Below, piece by piece: positions 29,233 through 38,849 of a DNA stretch of 63,705 bases. Numbering within the stretch: the stretch's first letter is position 1; each line of letters starts with the position of its first letter. The position numbers and the translations under genes are program-made. Origin of the DNA: an uncultured Actinomycetes bacterium (lineage in GTDB: Bacteria > Actinomycetota > Thermoleophilia > Solirubrobacterales > Solirubrobacteraceae); assembly GCA_937888775.1 (NCBI GenBank), contig CALAQT010000215.1, positions 1 to 63,705 of the forward strand, given 5' to 3'. A model generated the notes under the pieces. It was not told where the DNA came from. It searched no databases and saw only the letters and a program-made list of their open reading frames with translations.

Positions 29233-30332
29233 GTGCCGGCCTCCTTCGCCCGCGCGCGGACTGGGTCGGGCGCGACCGTGATTCCTGGTCCCGCGAGTTG
29301 ACGAAGCGAGGCCGAATCACGGCCGGCTCGGAGTCCTTGCCAGATCTGTGTTCGGGTGCCACCGAGGAGCAGGCAGGCGGCCAGGTGGCCTTCATCGCCC
29401 GGAACGGGCTCCAGCCGCGGATCCACCCGTCGGTGCTCATCCTGGACGTAGGGGCACCGCGGATGGAAATAGCAGCCGGACGGGCGGTTGATCAAGCTCG
29501 GCGGGCGTCCGGAAATCGGCACCAGCTCCTCATCGCGCGGACTGTCCAGCCGGGGGATCGACTTCAGCAGGCCCCAGGTGTAGGGGTGCTGGGGCGCGGT
29601 GAAGATCTGCTCGGCGCTCCCCAGCTCGACGATCCGCCCCGCGTACATGACCGCGATGTCGTCGGCGATCTCGGCCACCACGCCGAGATCGTGGGTGATT
29701 ATGATGATCGCGGTGCCCAGCCGCTGCTGGAGGTCCTCCAGCAGGGCCAGGATCTGCGCCTGCACGGTCACGTCGAGCGCGGTCGTCGGCTCGTCGGCGA
29801 TCAGCAGCTTCGGTTCGTTGGACAGTGCCATCGCGATCATTGCCCGCTGGCGCATGCCGCCGGAGAACTCGTGCGGGTACTGATCGACCCGCCGCTTTGG
29901 ATCCGGAATCCCCACCAGCTCCAGCAGCTCGGCCGCCCGCGCTCGAGCCTGCTTGCGGGACAGCGGCCGGTGCGCCTGCATGGCCTCCACCAGCTGCGCA
30001 CCGACCTTGTAGAACGGGTGCAGCGCCGACAGCGGGTCCTGGAAGATCATCGACACGTCGTTGCCGCGGATCTGACGTAGCCGGCCGTCGTCCATGGCGA
30101 CAACATCCTCGCCCTGGAACATGATCCGGCCTTCGATCACCGAGTTGCGGCTCCGGGTCAGACCCAGCGTGGTCAGCGACGAGACCGTCTTGCCCGAGCC
30201 CGACTCGCCGACGATTCCGAGCGTGCGGCCGGTATCGACGCTGTAGGAGATCCCGTCGACTGCATGCACCACTCCGTCATCGGTCCGAAACGAGACGCGC
30301 AGGTCCTCGACGCTCAGCAGCGGCTCGCTCAA
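29229..30332 (-). CDS. Peptide-type ABC transporter ATPase (OppD/DppD-like)
   Basis: This 367-aa ATPase starts at a TTG at 30332, consistent with the [14 protein letters not shown] opening. It has Walker [13 protein letters not shown]-loop [15 protein letters not shown], signature [15 protein letters not shown] and Walker [14 protein letters not shown]. The C-terminal [10 protein letters not shown] is the oligopeptide extension. The last 50 residues are Arg/Ala-rich and poorly conserved, and there is only one Cys pair region compared with the F subunit. It lies 25 bases after the permease B gene. Confidence 0.93.
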   Translation of the reverse strand: MSEPLLSVEDLRVSFRTDDGVVHAVDGISYSVDTGRTLGIVGESGSGKTVSSLTTLGLTRSRNSVIEGRIMFQGEDVVAMDDGRLRQIRGNDVSMIFQDPLSALHPFYKVGAQLVEAMQAHRPLSRKQARARAAELLELVGIPDPKRRVDQYPHEFSGGMRQRAMIAMALSNEPKLLIADEPTTALDVTVQAQILALLEDLQQRLGTAIIIITHDLGVVAEIADDIAVMYAGRIVELGSAEQIFTAPQHPYTWGLLKSIPRLDSPRDEELVPISGRPPSLINRPSGCYFHPRCPYVQDEHRRVDPRLEPVPGDEGHLAACLLLGGTRTQIWQGLRAGRDSASLRQLAGPGITVAPDPVRARAKEAGT

Positions 30333-30357
30333 CGACTGGGCTCCCCTCGTGGCCGAC

Positions 30358-31320
30358 TCATGAGTAGCGCACTCGCGGATCGAGATACGCGTAGGAGATG
30401 TCGACGATGATGTTGGCGACGATGACGAACAGCGCTGCCAGCACGACCGTTCCCTGGACGATCGGGAAGTCCGACTGGACGATGGCCTCGTAGTTGAGCC
30501 GGCCGATCCCCGGGATGTTAAACACGGTCTCGGTTATCACCGCGCCGCCGAGCAGCGCCCCGATGTCGAGCCCCAGGATCGTCACCACGGGAGTGATCGC
30601 CGAGCGGACGCCGTGGTGCCAGATCACGCGTCGCTCGCGCAGGCCCTTGGCCCGCGCGGTGCGAATGTAATCCTCGCCCATCGCCTCGATCAGGCTTCCG
30701 CGCAACAGGCGCGAATAGATCGCCGCCGACGTCGCCGCCAGCGCGATCCAGGGCAGGATCAGCGAGGTAAACCAGTGCAGCGGGCTGACCGTCAGCCCCA
30801 CGTAGGTGTTGGCGCCGGGCAGCAGCGGAAAACGGCCGATGTCCGAAGCCAGCAGGAACAGGAGCACCAGGCTGAACCAGAAGATCGGCATCGAGACGAA
30901 CACAAGGGCAATGCCCATCGAGGCGCGGTCGAGCAACGACCCGCGCTTGATCGCCGAGATGATCCCGATGGGGATGCCAGCGAGCAGCCAGATCACTGCG
31001 GCGCCAACGGTCAGGGAGATCGTCGCCGGCAGCCGGTTGGTGATCTGTCCGAGCACCGAGGCGCCGGAGTAGAAGCTGTAGCCGAAATTGAAATGCAGGA
31101 TGATGTTCTTCATGTAGACGAAGAACTGGGTGTAGATCGGCTTGTCCAGTCCCAGCTCGTGGCGGATGTAGGCGATCGTCTGCGGGTTTGAGTTCCGTCC
31201 GGCGCGCAGGATCGCGGGATCGGCCGATGGGAAGACGTCGAAGAACAAGAACGTCAGCGCGCTGACCAGAATGATCAGCACGATGCCCCACAAGATGCGA
31301 CGGATGATGTAGACGGTCAA
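30358..31320 (-). CDS. Peptide-type ABC transporter permease (DppB-like)
   Basis: This 320-aa membrane protein has about six helices beginning YIIRRILWGIVLIILVSALTFL, the invariant N-terminus of DppB/OppB. The ATPase-docking loop is EAMGEDYIRTARAKGLRERRVIWHHG, with the GLDIGALLGGAVITETVFNIPGIG signature after it. The start is a TTG at 31320. A 16-bp hairpin lies in the gap between the binding-protein stop and this start, which may lower downstream expression relative to the binding protein. Confidence 0.94.
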   Translation of the reverse strand: MTVYIIRRILWGIVLIILVSALTFLFFDVFPSADPAILRAGRNSNPQTIAYIRHELGLDKPIYTQFFVYMKNIILHFNFGYSFYSGASVLGQITNRLPATISLTVGAAVIWLLAGIPIGIISAIKRGSLLDRASMGIALVFVSMPIFWFSLVLLFLLASDIGRFPLLPGANTYVGLTVSPLHWFTSLILPWIALAATSAAIYSRLLRGSLIEAMGEDYIRTARAKGLRERRVIWHHGVRSAITPVVTILGLDIGALLGGAVITETVFNIPGIGRLNYEAIVQSDFPIVQGTVVLAALFVIVANIIVDISYAYLDPRVRYS

Positions 31321-31344
31321 TTGCGCTCCCCGCGGTCGGGACGG

Positions 31345-31380
31345 CGGTGGGCCCTGCCGCCAACGCGGCAGGGCCCACCG
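31345..31380 (-). terminator. 16-bp hairpin between the binding-protein and DppB-like genes
   Basis: Arms 31345-31360 and 31365-31380 are perfectly complementary (16 bp, four-base loop) and GC-rich, with only a short T-run on the coding side. It lies inside the operon, 12 bases beyond the binding-protein stop. An attenuator or 3'-end stabilising structure fits better than a full terminator. Confidence 0.6.
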
Positions 31381-31392
31381 TTGGCCGGGTCT

Positions 31393-33243
31393 TTACTTCA
31401 ACGACGTGAAGTTGAAGTCCCAGGCCCCCTCGTTCCAGAGCTGGTTGACACCAGCGACGTTCTTACTCTCGATCTGCGGCTGGTTCTCGAACGTCTCGGG
31501 AATGGCGGCCGCGATGTTGACCAGCATCCGGTCGACATTCGCCCAGGCCTGCGCGCGGGCGGTCGGGTCGATCACCAGCGCCGCCGTGCGCATCGCGGCA
31601 TTGATCGCCGGATCGTTGGTCTGGCTCCAGTTGGAGTTGTTGGTCGGGACGATCGCCGGCCCGTAGAACGTTGGGTAGAGGACCGACAGCGGGTCGGCAA
31701 AGTCACGGATCCACCCGACCGTCGGGCAGACATCGATCTCCTGCTTGGGCACGCCGCAGTACTTCGAATACATCGTCGCCTGGTCGACTTCGCTCACGTG
31801 CGTCTTGAAGCCGAGGCTCGTGAGGGCCGAATTGACGATCTGGATGATCGCCGGGCTGTTACCGCTGTTGGCGCCCACGACCTGGACGGTGGCATTGCCG
31901 GTGTACTTGCCGGTCGAGTAGCCCGCAGCCTTCATGTACTTGGTTGCGACCGTCATGTCGCCGTTGACGTTCTTGTTGAAGTCAACCGCGGGTCCTGCGG
32001 CACCGCCGGCCTGCTCGTAGCCGCTGACGCCAGGGTAGATGAAGTGCGTGGCCGGCTCGGACACGAGCGGGCCGCCACGCGCCTTGACGATCGCCGCACG
32101 GTCAAGGGCCGCCCACACCGCCCGGCGCGCGTTGACGTTCTTGAACGGACCCGCCGCGTTGTCCAGACCCACGTAGTGATCCCCGGATCCCGGGGTGAAC
32201 GTAATCTGCGACGGGTACTGCTCGTAAGCGAGCTTGACGATCGACTGGGCCGGAGTGTCGAGCTGCATCGAGTCCGATCCCTTCAGCACCTGCTGGCCGA
32301 TCACGGTTGCGTCACCGCCGATGCTGAAGTTCACCCGGTCGAGGTAGGCCGGACGGAAGTCGGTCGACGCGCTCCAGTTCGGGTTGCGTACCAGGGTCTC
32401 CGACTTGCCGGGCTGGTAGCCGAGGCCGGCGATCTTGCCGGTCTTGTCGGCCTCGACCATGTACGGACCGGTCGACACCAGGTACTGGGTCCCGTAGGTC
32501 GTCGGGCTGTGCTTGTCAAGCGGCCCCACGAACGACCCGGGCAGGGGCGCCGAGAGCGGCAGGCTCAGCGCGGTGATCAGCAGCGTCGCTCCGGGCTTGG
32601 CCATGTGGAAGACGATCGTCGTCTTGTTCGGCGTCTGGATGCCGGGAATTGGACCACCCTTGTAGCTGGCGCTCGTCGTGCCCAGCAGCGGCGCCGGCGC
32701 GCTGGCGCCGAAATACGCGGGGAAGTATGCGTTGCCCACGTTGGGGTTGCCGCCGCGCTCGATCGCAAACGCGACGTCGGCCGACGTCACGTCGCGATTG
32801 ACCGGCGGGCTGAAGCGAACGTTCGGACGGATGTGAACGGTGACCGTCCTGCCGCCGTTGGTGATGCCACCGTTGGCCGTCGTCGGCATCGCCGTGGCGA
32901 GGTCCGGCCTGACGGTCGAGGCGTTGTTTGGCATGTAGGCGAACAGCGTCCGGTTGGTGGCACCGGTGATCTCATAGTCAAGCGCGTAGTACGCCGAGCC
33001 GGGATCGAGGTGCTCAAAGTCGCCGCTTGAGAGCACGGTCAGCGTGCCGCCCTTCTTCTTCCCGAACAACTGCTGGCCGACAGGGTTCTCGCCCGCCTTG
33101 AGCGGGATCGACGGCGTGCCTGACGACGAACTGCTGGACCCCGAGCTGCTCGATGAACTGCCCGAACCGCCGCATGCGGCGACGCCAAGCCCCAGGACTG
33201 CGGCGATGATCGGAATCACCGCCTTGGTTGAACGATTCCTCAT
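31393..33243 (-). CDS. Peptide-type ABC transporter substrate-binding lipoprotein
   Basis: This 616-aa family-5 binding protein has a signal ending GLGVAACGG (lipobox Cys near residue 24) and a Ser-rich linker. The mature domain has KGGTLTVLSSGDFEHLDPG, VRPDLATAMP, the DVAFAIER segment and NVNARRAVWAALDRAAIV, typical of DppA/OppA-like proteins that bind peptides or other ligands. The ATG at 33243 follows GAGGAGG; the longer frame to 33339 is upstream leader. The gene is flanked by strong hairpins on both sides. The ligand cannot be inferred. Confidence 0.93.
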   Translation of the reverse strand: MRNRSTKAVIPIIAAVLGLGVAACGGSGSSSSSSGSSSSSSGTPSIPLKAGENPVGQQLFGKKKGGTLTVLSSGDFEHLDPGSAYYALDYEITGATNRTLFAYMPNNASTVRPDLATAMPTTANGGITNGGRTVTVHIRPNVRFSPPVNRDVTSADVAFAIERGGNPNVGNAYFPAYFGASAPAPLLGTTSASYKGGPIPGIQTPNKTTIVFHMAKPGATLLITALSLPLSAPLPGSFVGPLDKHSPTTYGTQYLVSTGPYMVEADKTGKIAGLGYQPGKSETLVRNPNWSASTDFRPAYLDRVNFSIGGDATVIGQQVLKGSDSMQLDTPAQSIVKLAYEQYPSQITFTPGSGDHYVGLDNAAGPFKNVNARRAVWAALDRAAIVKARGGPLVSEPATHFIYPGVSGYEQAGGAAGPAVDFNKNVNGDMTVATKYMKAAGYSTGKYTGNATVQVVGANSGNSPAIIQIVNSALTSLGFKTHVSEVDQATMYSKYCGVPKQEIDVCPTVGWIRDFADPLSVLYPTFYGPAIVPTNNSNWSQTNDPAINAAMRTAALVIDPTARAQAWANVDRMLVNIAAAIPETFENQPQIESKNVAGVNQLWNEGAWDFNFTSLK

Positions 33244-33282
33244 GTGGTGCCTCCTCGTATGTGTGTGTGCAGCGATACAGCC

Positions 33283-33312
33283 CGCGATGACCGAAGGGCT
33301 TCGGTCATCGCG
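33283..33312 (-). terminator. 14-bp hairpin between the DppC-like and binding-protein genes
   Basis: Arms 33283-33296 and 33299-33312 are perfectly complementary over 14 bp and overlap the DppC-like stop codon. A tight apical loop centres on GAAGGGCTTC-type sequence. No long U-tract follows, so it may be a processing or stability element rather than a terminator. Confidence 0.55.
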
Positions 33313-34288
33313 ACTCCCCACGTGGGTTGAGCGCGTCAAGCAGGCCGTCGCCGACCAGGTTGAACGCGAGCACGGTGAGCAGCAGCGCTGCCCCCGGAAA
33401 GACCATGTACCACCACGCCGTGTTGAAGACGTTCGAGGCGTCGGAGATCATCTGACCCCAGCTGGGCGTCGGCGGCCGGATGCCCACGCCGAGATACGAC
33501 AGCCCCGCTTCCAGCAGGATGTTGGTCGGAATCAGCAGGCTGGAATAGACGATCAGCGGCGCCACCAGATTCGGCAGTATCTCCCGGAACAGGATTCGCC
33601 GGTTGGAGGCGCCCAGGGAGCGGGCGGCCTCGATGAACTCCTTCTCCCGCAGCGACAACACCTGGCCCCGGACGATGCGCGCGATATAGGTGAAGCTGCT
33701 GAGCGCGATGATGAAGATCACCGTCCCCAGTCCGGGTTGGATCAATCCTCCGGCGCATCCCCGCACGCCACAGGCGGCGCCGATCCCGAGTCCGAGCACG
33801 AGCACCGGGAAGGCCAGGAACACGTCCACCGTCCGCGACAGGATGGTGTCGACCCAGCCGCGATAGAAGCCCGCAAGCAGGCCGACGACGGTCCCGATTA
33901 CGGCGGCGATCGCGGTCCCGATGATTCCGACTTCGAGCGACACGCGAGACCCGTAGATCACGCGCGAGAGCACGTCGCGACCGAGCTGATCGACGCCGAA
34001 TGGATGCGCCCCGCTCGGTCCTGTCGCGCTCCCGAAGACGTCGAGCGCATTCGAATTGTTCACGTCCGGCCCCTGCAGCCCGAGGATGCTCACCACCAGA
34101 GGCGCGGCGAGCGCGATCACGATCAGCAGGATGATGAAGACGGCCGACCCCAGCGCGACCCGGTCTGACCGGAACCGCCGCCAGAACAGCTGTCGCGGCG
34201 AGCGCGCCGTGACATCGCCGCCAACGAGCTCGATGGTCTGGACGTCGACATCGGGGTCTACGAGGAGCTCTGAGGCGCCGACGCTCAT
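33305..34288 (-). CDS. Peptide-type ABC transporter permease (DppC-like)
   Basis: This 327-aa protein has a cytoplasmic N-terminus, then SPRQLFWRRFRSDRVALGSAVFIILLIVIAL, the DppC/OppC opening. PFGVDQLGRDVLSRVIYGSRVSL is the conserved periplasmic segment and EAARSLGASNRRILFREILPNLVAPL the ATPase-docking loop. The ATG at 34288 is preferred; an extended frame to 34345 adds 19 residues. Here the C-type permease is first in the operon and separated from the B-type permease by the binding-protein gene, an uncommon order. Confidence 0.93.
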   Translation of the reverse strand: MSVGASELLVDPDVDVQTIELVGGDVTARSPRQLFWRRFRSDRVALGSAVFIILLIVIALAAPLVVSILGLQGPDVNNSNALDVFGSATGPSGAHPFGVDQLGRDVLSRVIYGSRVSLEVGIIGTAIAAVIGTVVGLLAGFYRGWVDTILSRTVDVFLAFPVLVLGLGIGAACGVRGCAGGLIQPGLGTVIFIIALSSFTYIARIVRGQVLSLREKEFIEAARSLGASNRRILFREILPNLVAPLIVYSSLLIPTNILLEAGLSYLGVGIRPPTPSWGQMISDASNVFNTAWWYMVFPGAALLLTVLAFNLVGDGLLDALNPRGESR

Positions 34289-34421
34289 GCGTTGTGACAG
34301 CTTCCGCGTCGCCCCGCAGTTACCTGCATCAGGGCGGGATACCACACGACGGGGCCCCTGTCATCAAACATTAATGGTTCCTCAACGAAGATTGTCCAGC
34401 GGGATAGCCTCTTGCCGACCG

Positions 34422-34493
34422 GCCCTCGTAGCTCAATGGATAGAGCACGCGCCTCCTAAGCGCGGGATGCAGGTTCGATTCCTGCCGGGGGCA
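34422..34493 (+). tRNA. tRNA-Arg (anticodon CCU)
   Basis: A 72-base cloverleaf is formed: acceptor GCCCTCG with CGGGGGC, D-arm GCTC-AATGGATA-GAGC, anticodon stem CGCGC/GCGCG with loop CTCCTAA, T-arm GCAGG-TTCGATT-CCTGC and discriminator A. The anticodon CCT (34455-34457) reads AGG. CCA is not encoded. The variable loop is four bases. It is a single tRNA gene between two divergent neighbours. Confidence 0.95.
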
Positions 34494-34554
34494 TTAGATC
34501 ACCAAACCTGTGACGGGACCCGATCGTCGCGCGTGCTAGCGTCCGCGCGGCCTC

Positions 34555-36012
34555 GTGTCAGCCAGCGCGCTAGAAGGAGCTCCGACCACCGAACGCGGGA
34601 AACCCGGGTCGGGGTCGACCCAGCCGCCGGAGCCGTGGACGCTGCGGCTGTTCGCCCGCCGGCACCCGTGGTGGTCGGCCTGGATCGTGCTCGGCCTGAT
34701 CTCGGCGGCGCTGGTGCTGTGGGCGCGCACCCGGCCCGGCTTTGATCCTTACGGCTGGCTCACCTGGGGCCAGCAGACGATCACCGCGTCGCTGGACACC
34801 AACGCGGCGCCGTCGTGGAAGCCGCTGCCCTACCTGTTCACGGTCCCGTTCGCGCTGGCCGGCCATTACCAGCTGTATCTGTGGATGTTCACCGCGGTCG
34901 CCGTCTCGCTCAGCGGCCTGCTGTTCGCCGGCCTGATCGTGCACCGGCTCACCGGACCGGTGGCACATCCCCGCGCCGCGCTTGCCGCGGGCGTATTCAC
35001 GGCGCTGGCGCTGGCCGGGATCCAGGAGTACTGGCATTACATCCTCAGCGCGCAGTCGGACCCGATGATCGTCGCGCTGTGCCTGGGGGCGATCTACTGC
35101 CACCTGTCGGATCGGCCACGCTGTGCGTTCGTGCTCGGCGCCCTGGCGGCGCTGGGGCGGCCCGAGGTGTGGCCGTTCATCGGCCTGTACGGCCTATGGA
35201 TGTGGGTCAGGATCCCGTCCACGCGCTGGCTGGTGGCGAGCGGCGGGGTACTCCTGCTGCTGCTGTGGTTCGGGATCCCGGCGCTGACCTCGCGCACTCC
35301 GTTCGTGGCGGCCAGCAACGCGATGGACTCCGGGCGCGCGCTGCGCGGAAACAAGGTGTTCGGCACGATCGGGCGCTTCCTGCAGATCAACGACTGGCCC
35401 CTGGAGGTGGCCGCGCTGCTGGCGGTGGTGATCGCCGCAGTGCGGCGGGACAAGGTAACGCTGACGCTGGCGGCCGGGATCGTGGTCTGGGTGGTCGTCG
35501 AGATCGGATTCGCCCTGCACGGATGGCCCGGCCTGGCCCGCTACATGTTCGAGGCCGGCGGCGTGCTGGTCGTCCTGGCGGGCGTCGGGGTCGGACGGCT
35601 GCTGTCCGACGCGCCAGCGTTGGTCCGGGCGCCGAGCTGGGCGGGAGTCGTACTGGTGGTGTTGCTGGTGGCCGGCGTGGCGCCCTGGGCCGTCTCCCAG
35701 GCGCGCGCTGAGCACAAGGACCTACGCGAGCAGCGGCTGCGTACGCTGGAGATCAACGACCTGCACTCGGTCGTCATCGGGCTGGGTGGCGCGGCCCGGA
35801 TCCGAGGCTGCGGCGAGTCACTGACGCGGCTGGAATATCAGACGATGCTCGCTTGGACGCTACACGTCAATGTGGCCAAGATCGGCTACAAGTACGCCCA
35901 GTCGATCGGCCGCGGCAACCCGATCGTGCTGTTCACGCCGTATCCAACCGGGGTCGGCTGGAAGGTCCAGGCGCTGCATCAGGGCAGCCCGGCCTGCCGC
36001 TCCCTGCCCTAA
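34555..36012 (+). CDS. Polytopic membrane protein, GT-C glycosyltransferase-like
   Basis: This 485-aa protein starts at a GTG at 34555. A Pro/Gly-rich cytoplasmic N-terminus is followed by about ten hydrophobic helices, the first being WWSAWIVLGLISAALVLWA. The first outer loop has GFDPYGWLTWGQQT, resembling the acidic loop of GT-C polyprenyl-sugar-dependent glycosyltransferases. The C-terminal 100 residues look soluble (LEINDLHSVVIGLGGAARI). The catalytic role is inferred only from topology and loop position. It follows the tRNA and ends before pyrE, which is on the opposite strand. Confidence 0.65.
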   Translation: MSASALEGAPTTERGKPGSGSTQPPEPWTLRLFARRHPWWSAWIVLGLISAALVLWARTRPGFDPYGWLTWGQQTITASLDTNAAPSWKPLPYLFTVPFALAGHYQLYLWMFTAVAVSLSGLLFAGLIVHRLTGPVAHPRAALAAGVFTALALAGIQEYWHYILSAQSDPMIVALCLGAIYCHLSDRPRCAFVLGALAALGRPEVWPFIGLYGLWMWVRIPSTRWLVASGGVLLLLLWFGIPALTSRTPFVAASNAMDSGRALRGNKVFGTIGRFLQINDWPLEVAALLAVVIAAVRRDKVTLTLAAGIVVWVVVEIGFALHGWPGLARYMFEAGGVLVVLAGVGVGRLLSDAPALVRAPSWAGVVLVVLLVAGVAPWAVSQARAEHKDLREQRLRTLEINDLHSVVIGLGGAARIRGCGESLTRLEYQTMLAWTLHVNVAKIGYKYAQSIGRGNPIVLFTPYPTGVGWKVQALHQGSPACRSLP

Positions 36013-36110
36013 CGCGCGCGGGTCGCATTCGCACGGTCGCCGTTTGCGCGTATCGCTCTCGCGCGCAGACAAGGGACGAAACGGAACGGATTGCCGCTGC
36101 GCCACCAGAG

Positions 36111-36680
36111 TTAGGCGGGCCGGTCGGGCCGCTGTGGATAGACCTCGTCGATCGTCGTCAGGGCCGTGAACGGCGCATGAGCGGCCTGGGCGATCGCCTC
36201 GGCTCCGCCCGCCAGGCGATCGCAGATCGCCAGCACGCCGCAGACCTCGTGGCCCTCCTCGCGCAGCGCCTCCAGCGCGCGGATCGTGGAGCCACCCGTT
36301 GTGACCACGTCCTCCACCAACATGCAGCGATCACCGGGATCCAGCAGCGGTCCCTCGATCCGGCGCGCCAGCCCGTGCTGCTTGGTCTCCTTGCGCACGA
36401 AAAACGCCTTGACGTCGGCACCGCCGGCCAGCGCCGCGCAGGCGATCGGATCGGCGCCCATGGTCATCCCGCCGACAGCCGTCGCCCCCCAGGCGTCCGC
36501 CTGCGCGGCGACGAGCTCCGCCAGCGCCTGAAAGCCGTCGCGCTGGAGGATCGCGCGCTTGGCATCGACTAGGTACTGGGCCGTGCGACCGCTGGTCAGA
36601 ACGACCTCGCCGATCACCAGCGCATGCTCACGCAGCGCCGCCAGCAGGCGCTCGCGAGCGTCGGTGGCGACCGCGTTCAT
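36111..36680 (-). CDS. pyrE: Orotate phosphoribosyltransferase
   Basis: PyrE (189 aa) makes orotidine 5'-phosphate from orotate and PRPP in pyrimidine synthesis. The PRPP-binding motif is CMLVEDVVTTGGSTIRAL, followed by the hood region. The N-terminal half has VLTSGRTAQYLVDAKRAIL and VGGMTMGADPIACAAL, typical of the PyrE group. The ATG at 36680 gives a normal length. No other pyr gene is nearby. It lies 14 bases after the L,D-transpeptidase gene stop on the same strand. Confidence 0.94.
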   Translation of the reverse strand: MNAVATDARERLLAALREHALVIGEVVLTSGRTAQYLVDAKRAILQRDGFQALAELVAAQADAWGATAVGGMTMGADPIACAALAGGADVKAFFVRKETKQHGLARRIEGPLLDPGDRCMLVEDVVTTGGSTIRALEALREEGHEVCGVLAICDRLAGGAEAIAQAAHAPFTALTTIDEVYPQRPDRPA

Positions 36681-36694
36681 CGGCGCACTCGGGA

Positions 36695-37852
36695 TCAGTA
36701 GTAGACGTCGACCACGTCGCCGTAGGTCAGCCAGTTGAAGACCGAGATGGCGTCGATGATCGGAAGGCGCATGCAGCCGTGGCTGGCCGGGTAATCGGGC
36801 GCCGGGTCATAGCCGTGGATCGCGAAGCCGCCGATGAAGAAGTCCGAGTAGTACATCCCGTCGGGCAGGTAGCCGGGCACGCGGGAATAGACGTGGAAGT
36901 GGCCGAGGATCGTCGGCGTGGAGGGCTTGCCCGAGCTGATCGGGTAGATCTCGTAGACCTGCGATCCGTGGATCAGCGCGAGCAGCTGCTTGGAGAGGTT
37001 GGCCTCCACGTGCGTCCCATCGCCCGGGTCGCGGACCTTGAACGCGCCGAAGCCGTCAAGCAGATAGCTGATCGTTTTGCCGTCCAGGTTCTGATAGGTG
37101 CCCCAGCCGAGCAGCCGGTGATAGGCGTCGATCGCCAAGCCGGTCTGCTGGTCATAAACGCCGCTCTGGGGCAGATAGATGTGCAGCGCGGCGAGACGCT
37201 GCTGGATCAGCCCCACGAAGGCCCCGGTCGAGCCGAAGCCCGCGTTCTCGGCCAGCACCGCGTAGGTCCGCCGGGCCAGCAGGCCCACCTGCTGTGCGGT
37301 GTGGGCATGGACGATCGTCACGCTCAGCTGGCCGACGAAGGGGCTGGCCAGGGTCTCGGTGAAACGGCCGAAGGTCCCGTTGCGCGAGGGCTTGATCCGC
37401 AGCCGATCGGACTTGATCAGCCGGCGGCCCGCGAACGCCCGCACGGTGACCCACTGACCGGCAACGTACGGTCGCACCACGCCGCCGACCTGGACGCCTC
37501 GGCCGGGCACGGTCACCGGCTGGTGGTGGACGAAGAATGCGCCGAACAGGTAAAGCTTGAGCTTGCCCCTGGCGGGGGCGGTGGCCGTGGTCGGCTTGGT
37601 CGTGCCCGGCTTGGTTGTCGTGGTCGGCTTGGTCGTCGTGGCTGGCGTGGTGGCGGCCGGCGTGGTGCTCGGCGTGGTGGCGGTGCTCGGCGTGGTGGCG
37701 GTGCTCGTGGTCGAGGCGCCGGTCACGGTCGTCGTCGCGGCGCTGCCGGCGGCCGCGTTGGCGGTTGCGATCAGCGGGCCCGCGCTGACGAGGCCGAACA
37801 TCAGCGGCGCGAGCCAGACTGCGAGTGTGAGTGCGTTCCGGCGCCTTGACAT
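36695..37852 (-). CDS. L,D-transpeptidase (YkuD) with Thr-rich linker
   Basis: This 385-aa exported enzyme forms 3-3 cross-links in peptidoglycan or attaches proteins to it. The N-terminus is a signal peptide (LTLAVWLAPLMFGLVSAG). A Thr/Pro/Ala-rich linker (about residues 38-95) follows, then an immunoglobulin-like and a peptidoglycan-binding-like region (VGLIQQRLAALHIYLPQSGVYD). The catalytic YkuD domain has FAIHGYDP with His near 346 and SHGCMR with the catalytic Cys near 360. The Thr-rich stretch is repetitive at the DNA level. It precedes pyrE on the same strand. Confidence 0.92.
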   Translation of the reverse strand: MSRRRNALTLAVWLAPLMFGLVSAGPLIATANAAAGSAATTTVTGASTTSTATTPSTATTPSTTPAATTPATTTKPTTTTKPGTTKPTTATAPARGKLKLYLFGAFFVHHQPVTVPGRGVQVGGVVRPYVAGQWVTVRAFAGRRLIKSDRLRIKPSRNGTFGRFTETLASPFVGQLSVTIVHAHTAQQVGLLARRTYAVLAENAGFGSTGAFVGLIQQRLAALHIYLPQSGVYDQQTGLAIDAYHRLLGWGTYQNLDGKTISYLLDGFGAFKVRDPGDGTHVEANLSKQLLALIHGSQVYEIYPISSGKPSTPTILGHFHVYSRVPGYLPDGMYYSDFFIGGFAIHGYDPAPDYPASHGCMRLPIIDAISVFNWLTYGDVVDVYY

Positions 37853-37866
37853 TCAGGGCAAGTAAA

Positions 37867-38778
37867 TCAGCGTGTCAAGGGGAAGGCATCCGGTGCAACG
37901 GTCACGGCCGGCGAGCGGGCCCCCAGCGGCGCCGTCACGATCGCGATCAGCAGCCATGACCCCAGCATCAGCCCCAGGATCTGTGGCGCGTTCCAGCTCA
38001 GCTGACTGACCCCCAGGGCCAGCGCGTTGTTGGCGCTGTGCAGCGCCATGCCGGGATATAGCGAGCCGGTCCGCCAGCGCACGATGCACAGCACGAAGCC
38101 GAGGAACCCCAGCGGCACAAGGTATTGCGGCGACGCCGAGCCTGTGTGTGCAAGGCCGAACAGGATCCCCGTCAGCACGGCGGCGACCCAAATCCCGATG
38201 TTGCGCCCGAGCACCGTTATGCGCCAGCCGCGGAGCACCCCGAACACGAAGCCGCGGAAGAAGAACTCCTCGGCGATCGGGGCGATCACGCACACGAACA
38301 GGGCCGCGGCGACCAGCGCCGCGTTGCTCTTACTGATGCCCAGGTCGCTGGGGAGCTTGTCTTTGCCGTGCACGCTCAGCAGCAGGCCATAGAGATAGGT
38401 GAGCAGGTAGTAGCTGATCGCGGCGACCACGAACGCCTTTACCGCCAGGCCCAGCGAGACCCGGCGAAAGCCGAAGTCTGACGGTCGCGGCCGTCCGTGC
38501 AGCGACGCGAAATACAGCGCCGCGGCCACGAAGCTCAGATCGAAGGCGACGTCGCCGATGATGCTGACCGCTGGGGTGGGGTGCGACAGGGAGGAGCCGC
38601 CCACGGTCGCGACCACCTCCACGACGATCGTGACCACCACTCCCAATGCGAGGCCCAACACGATCGCGGCCGGAGCGCTCCACAGGCGCCATGGCGGCTG
38701 GTCGGCCGCGACCGGCGGTGACTCTGGACTATCGACCGCTTCCGGCGGGGACGGGGACGGCGGGGGAGCGCTCGACAT
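37867..38778 (-). CDS. CPBP-family intramembrane metalloprotease
   Basis: This protein of about 303 aa has around eight membrane helices and the CPBP/Abi signatures: APIAEEFFFRGFVFG with the catalytic Glu pair and Arg, GILFGLAHTG with the His, and the last motif near the C-terminus (ALHSANNALAL). Such proteases process prenylated proteins or act in bacteriocin self-immunity; the substrate here is unknown. A GTG at 38784 would add two residues. It lies 14 bases upstream of the L,D-transpeptidase start, so the two are probably one transcript. Confidence 0.9.
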   Translation of the reverse strand: MSSAPPPSPSPPEAVDSPESPPVAADQPPWRLWSAPAAIVLGLALGVVVTIVVEVVATVGGSSLSHPTPAVSIIGDVAFDLSFVAAALYFASLHGRPRPSDFGFRRVSLGLAVKAFVVAAISYYLLTYLYGLLLSVHGKDKLPSDLGISKSNAALVAAALFVCVIAPIAEEFFFRGFVFGVLRGWRITVLGRNIGIWVAAVLTGILFGLAHTGSASPQYLVPLGFLGFVLCIVRWRTGSLYPGMALHSANNALALGVSQLSWNAPQILGLMLGSWLLIAIVTAPLGARSPAVTVAPDAFPLTR

Positions 38779-38849
38779 GCTCACCGGGAGGTTAGGGCTC
38801 CCGCCTCACTGGGCTAGGGCCCTAGCTTCAGGCCAGCGGGTCAGCCGGT

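Noticed and set aside
31321..33030. Plus-strand frame of 569 aa
   Set aside because: It is antisense to the binding-protein gene, which has clear family motifs and a lipoprotein signal.
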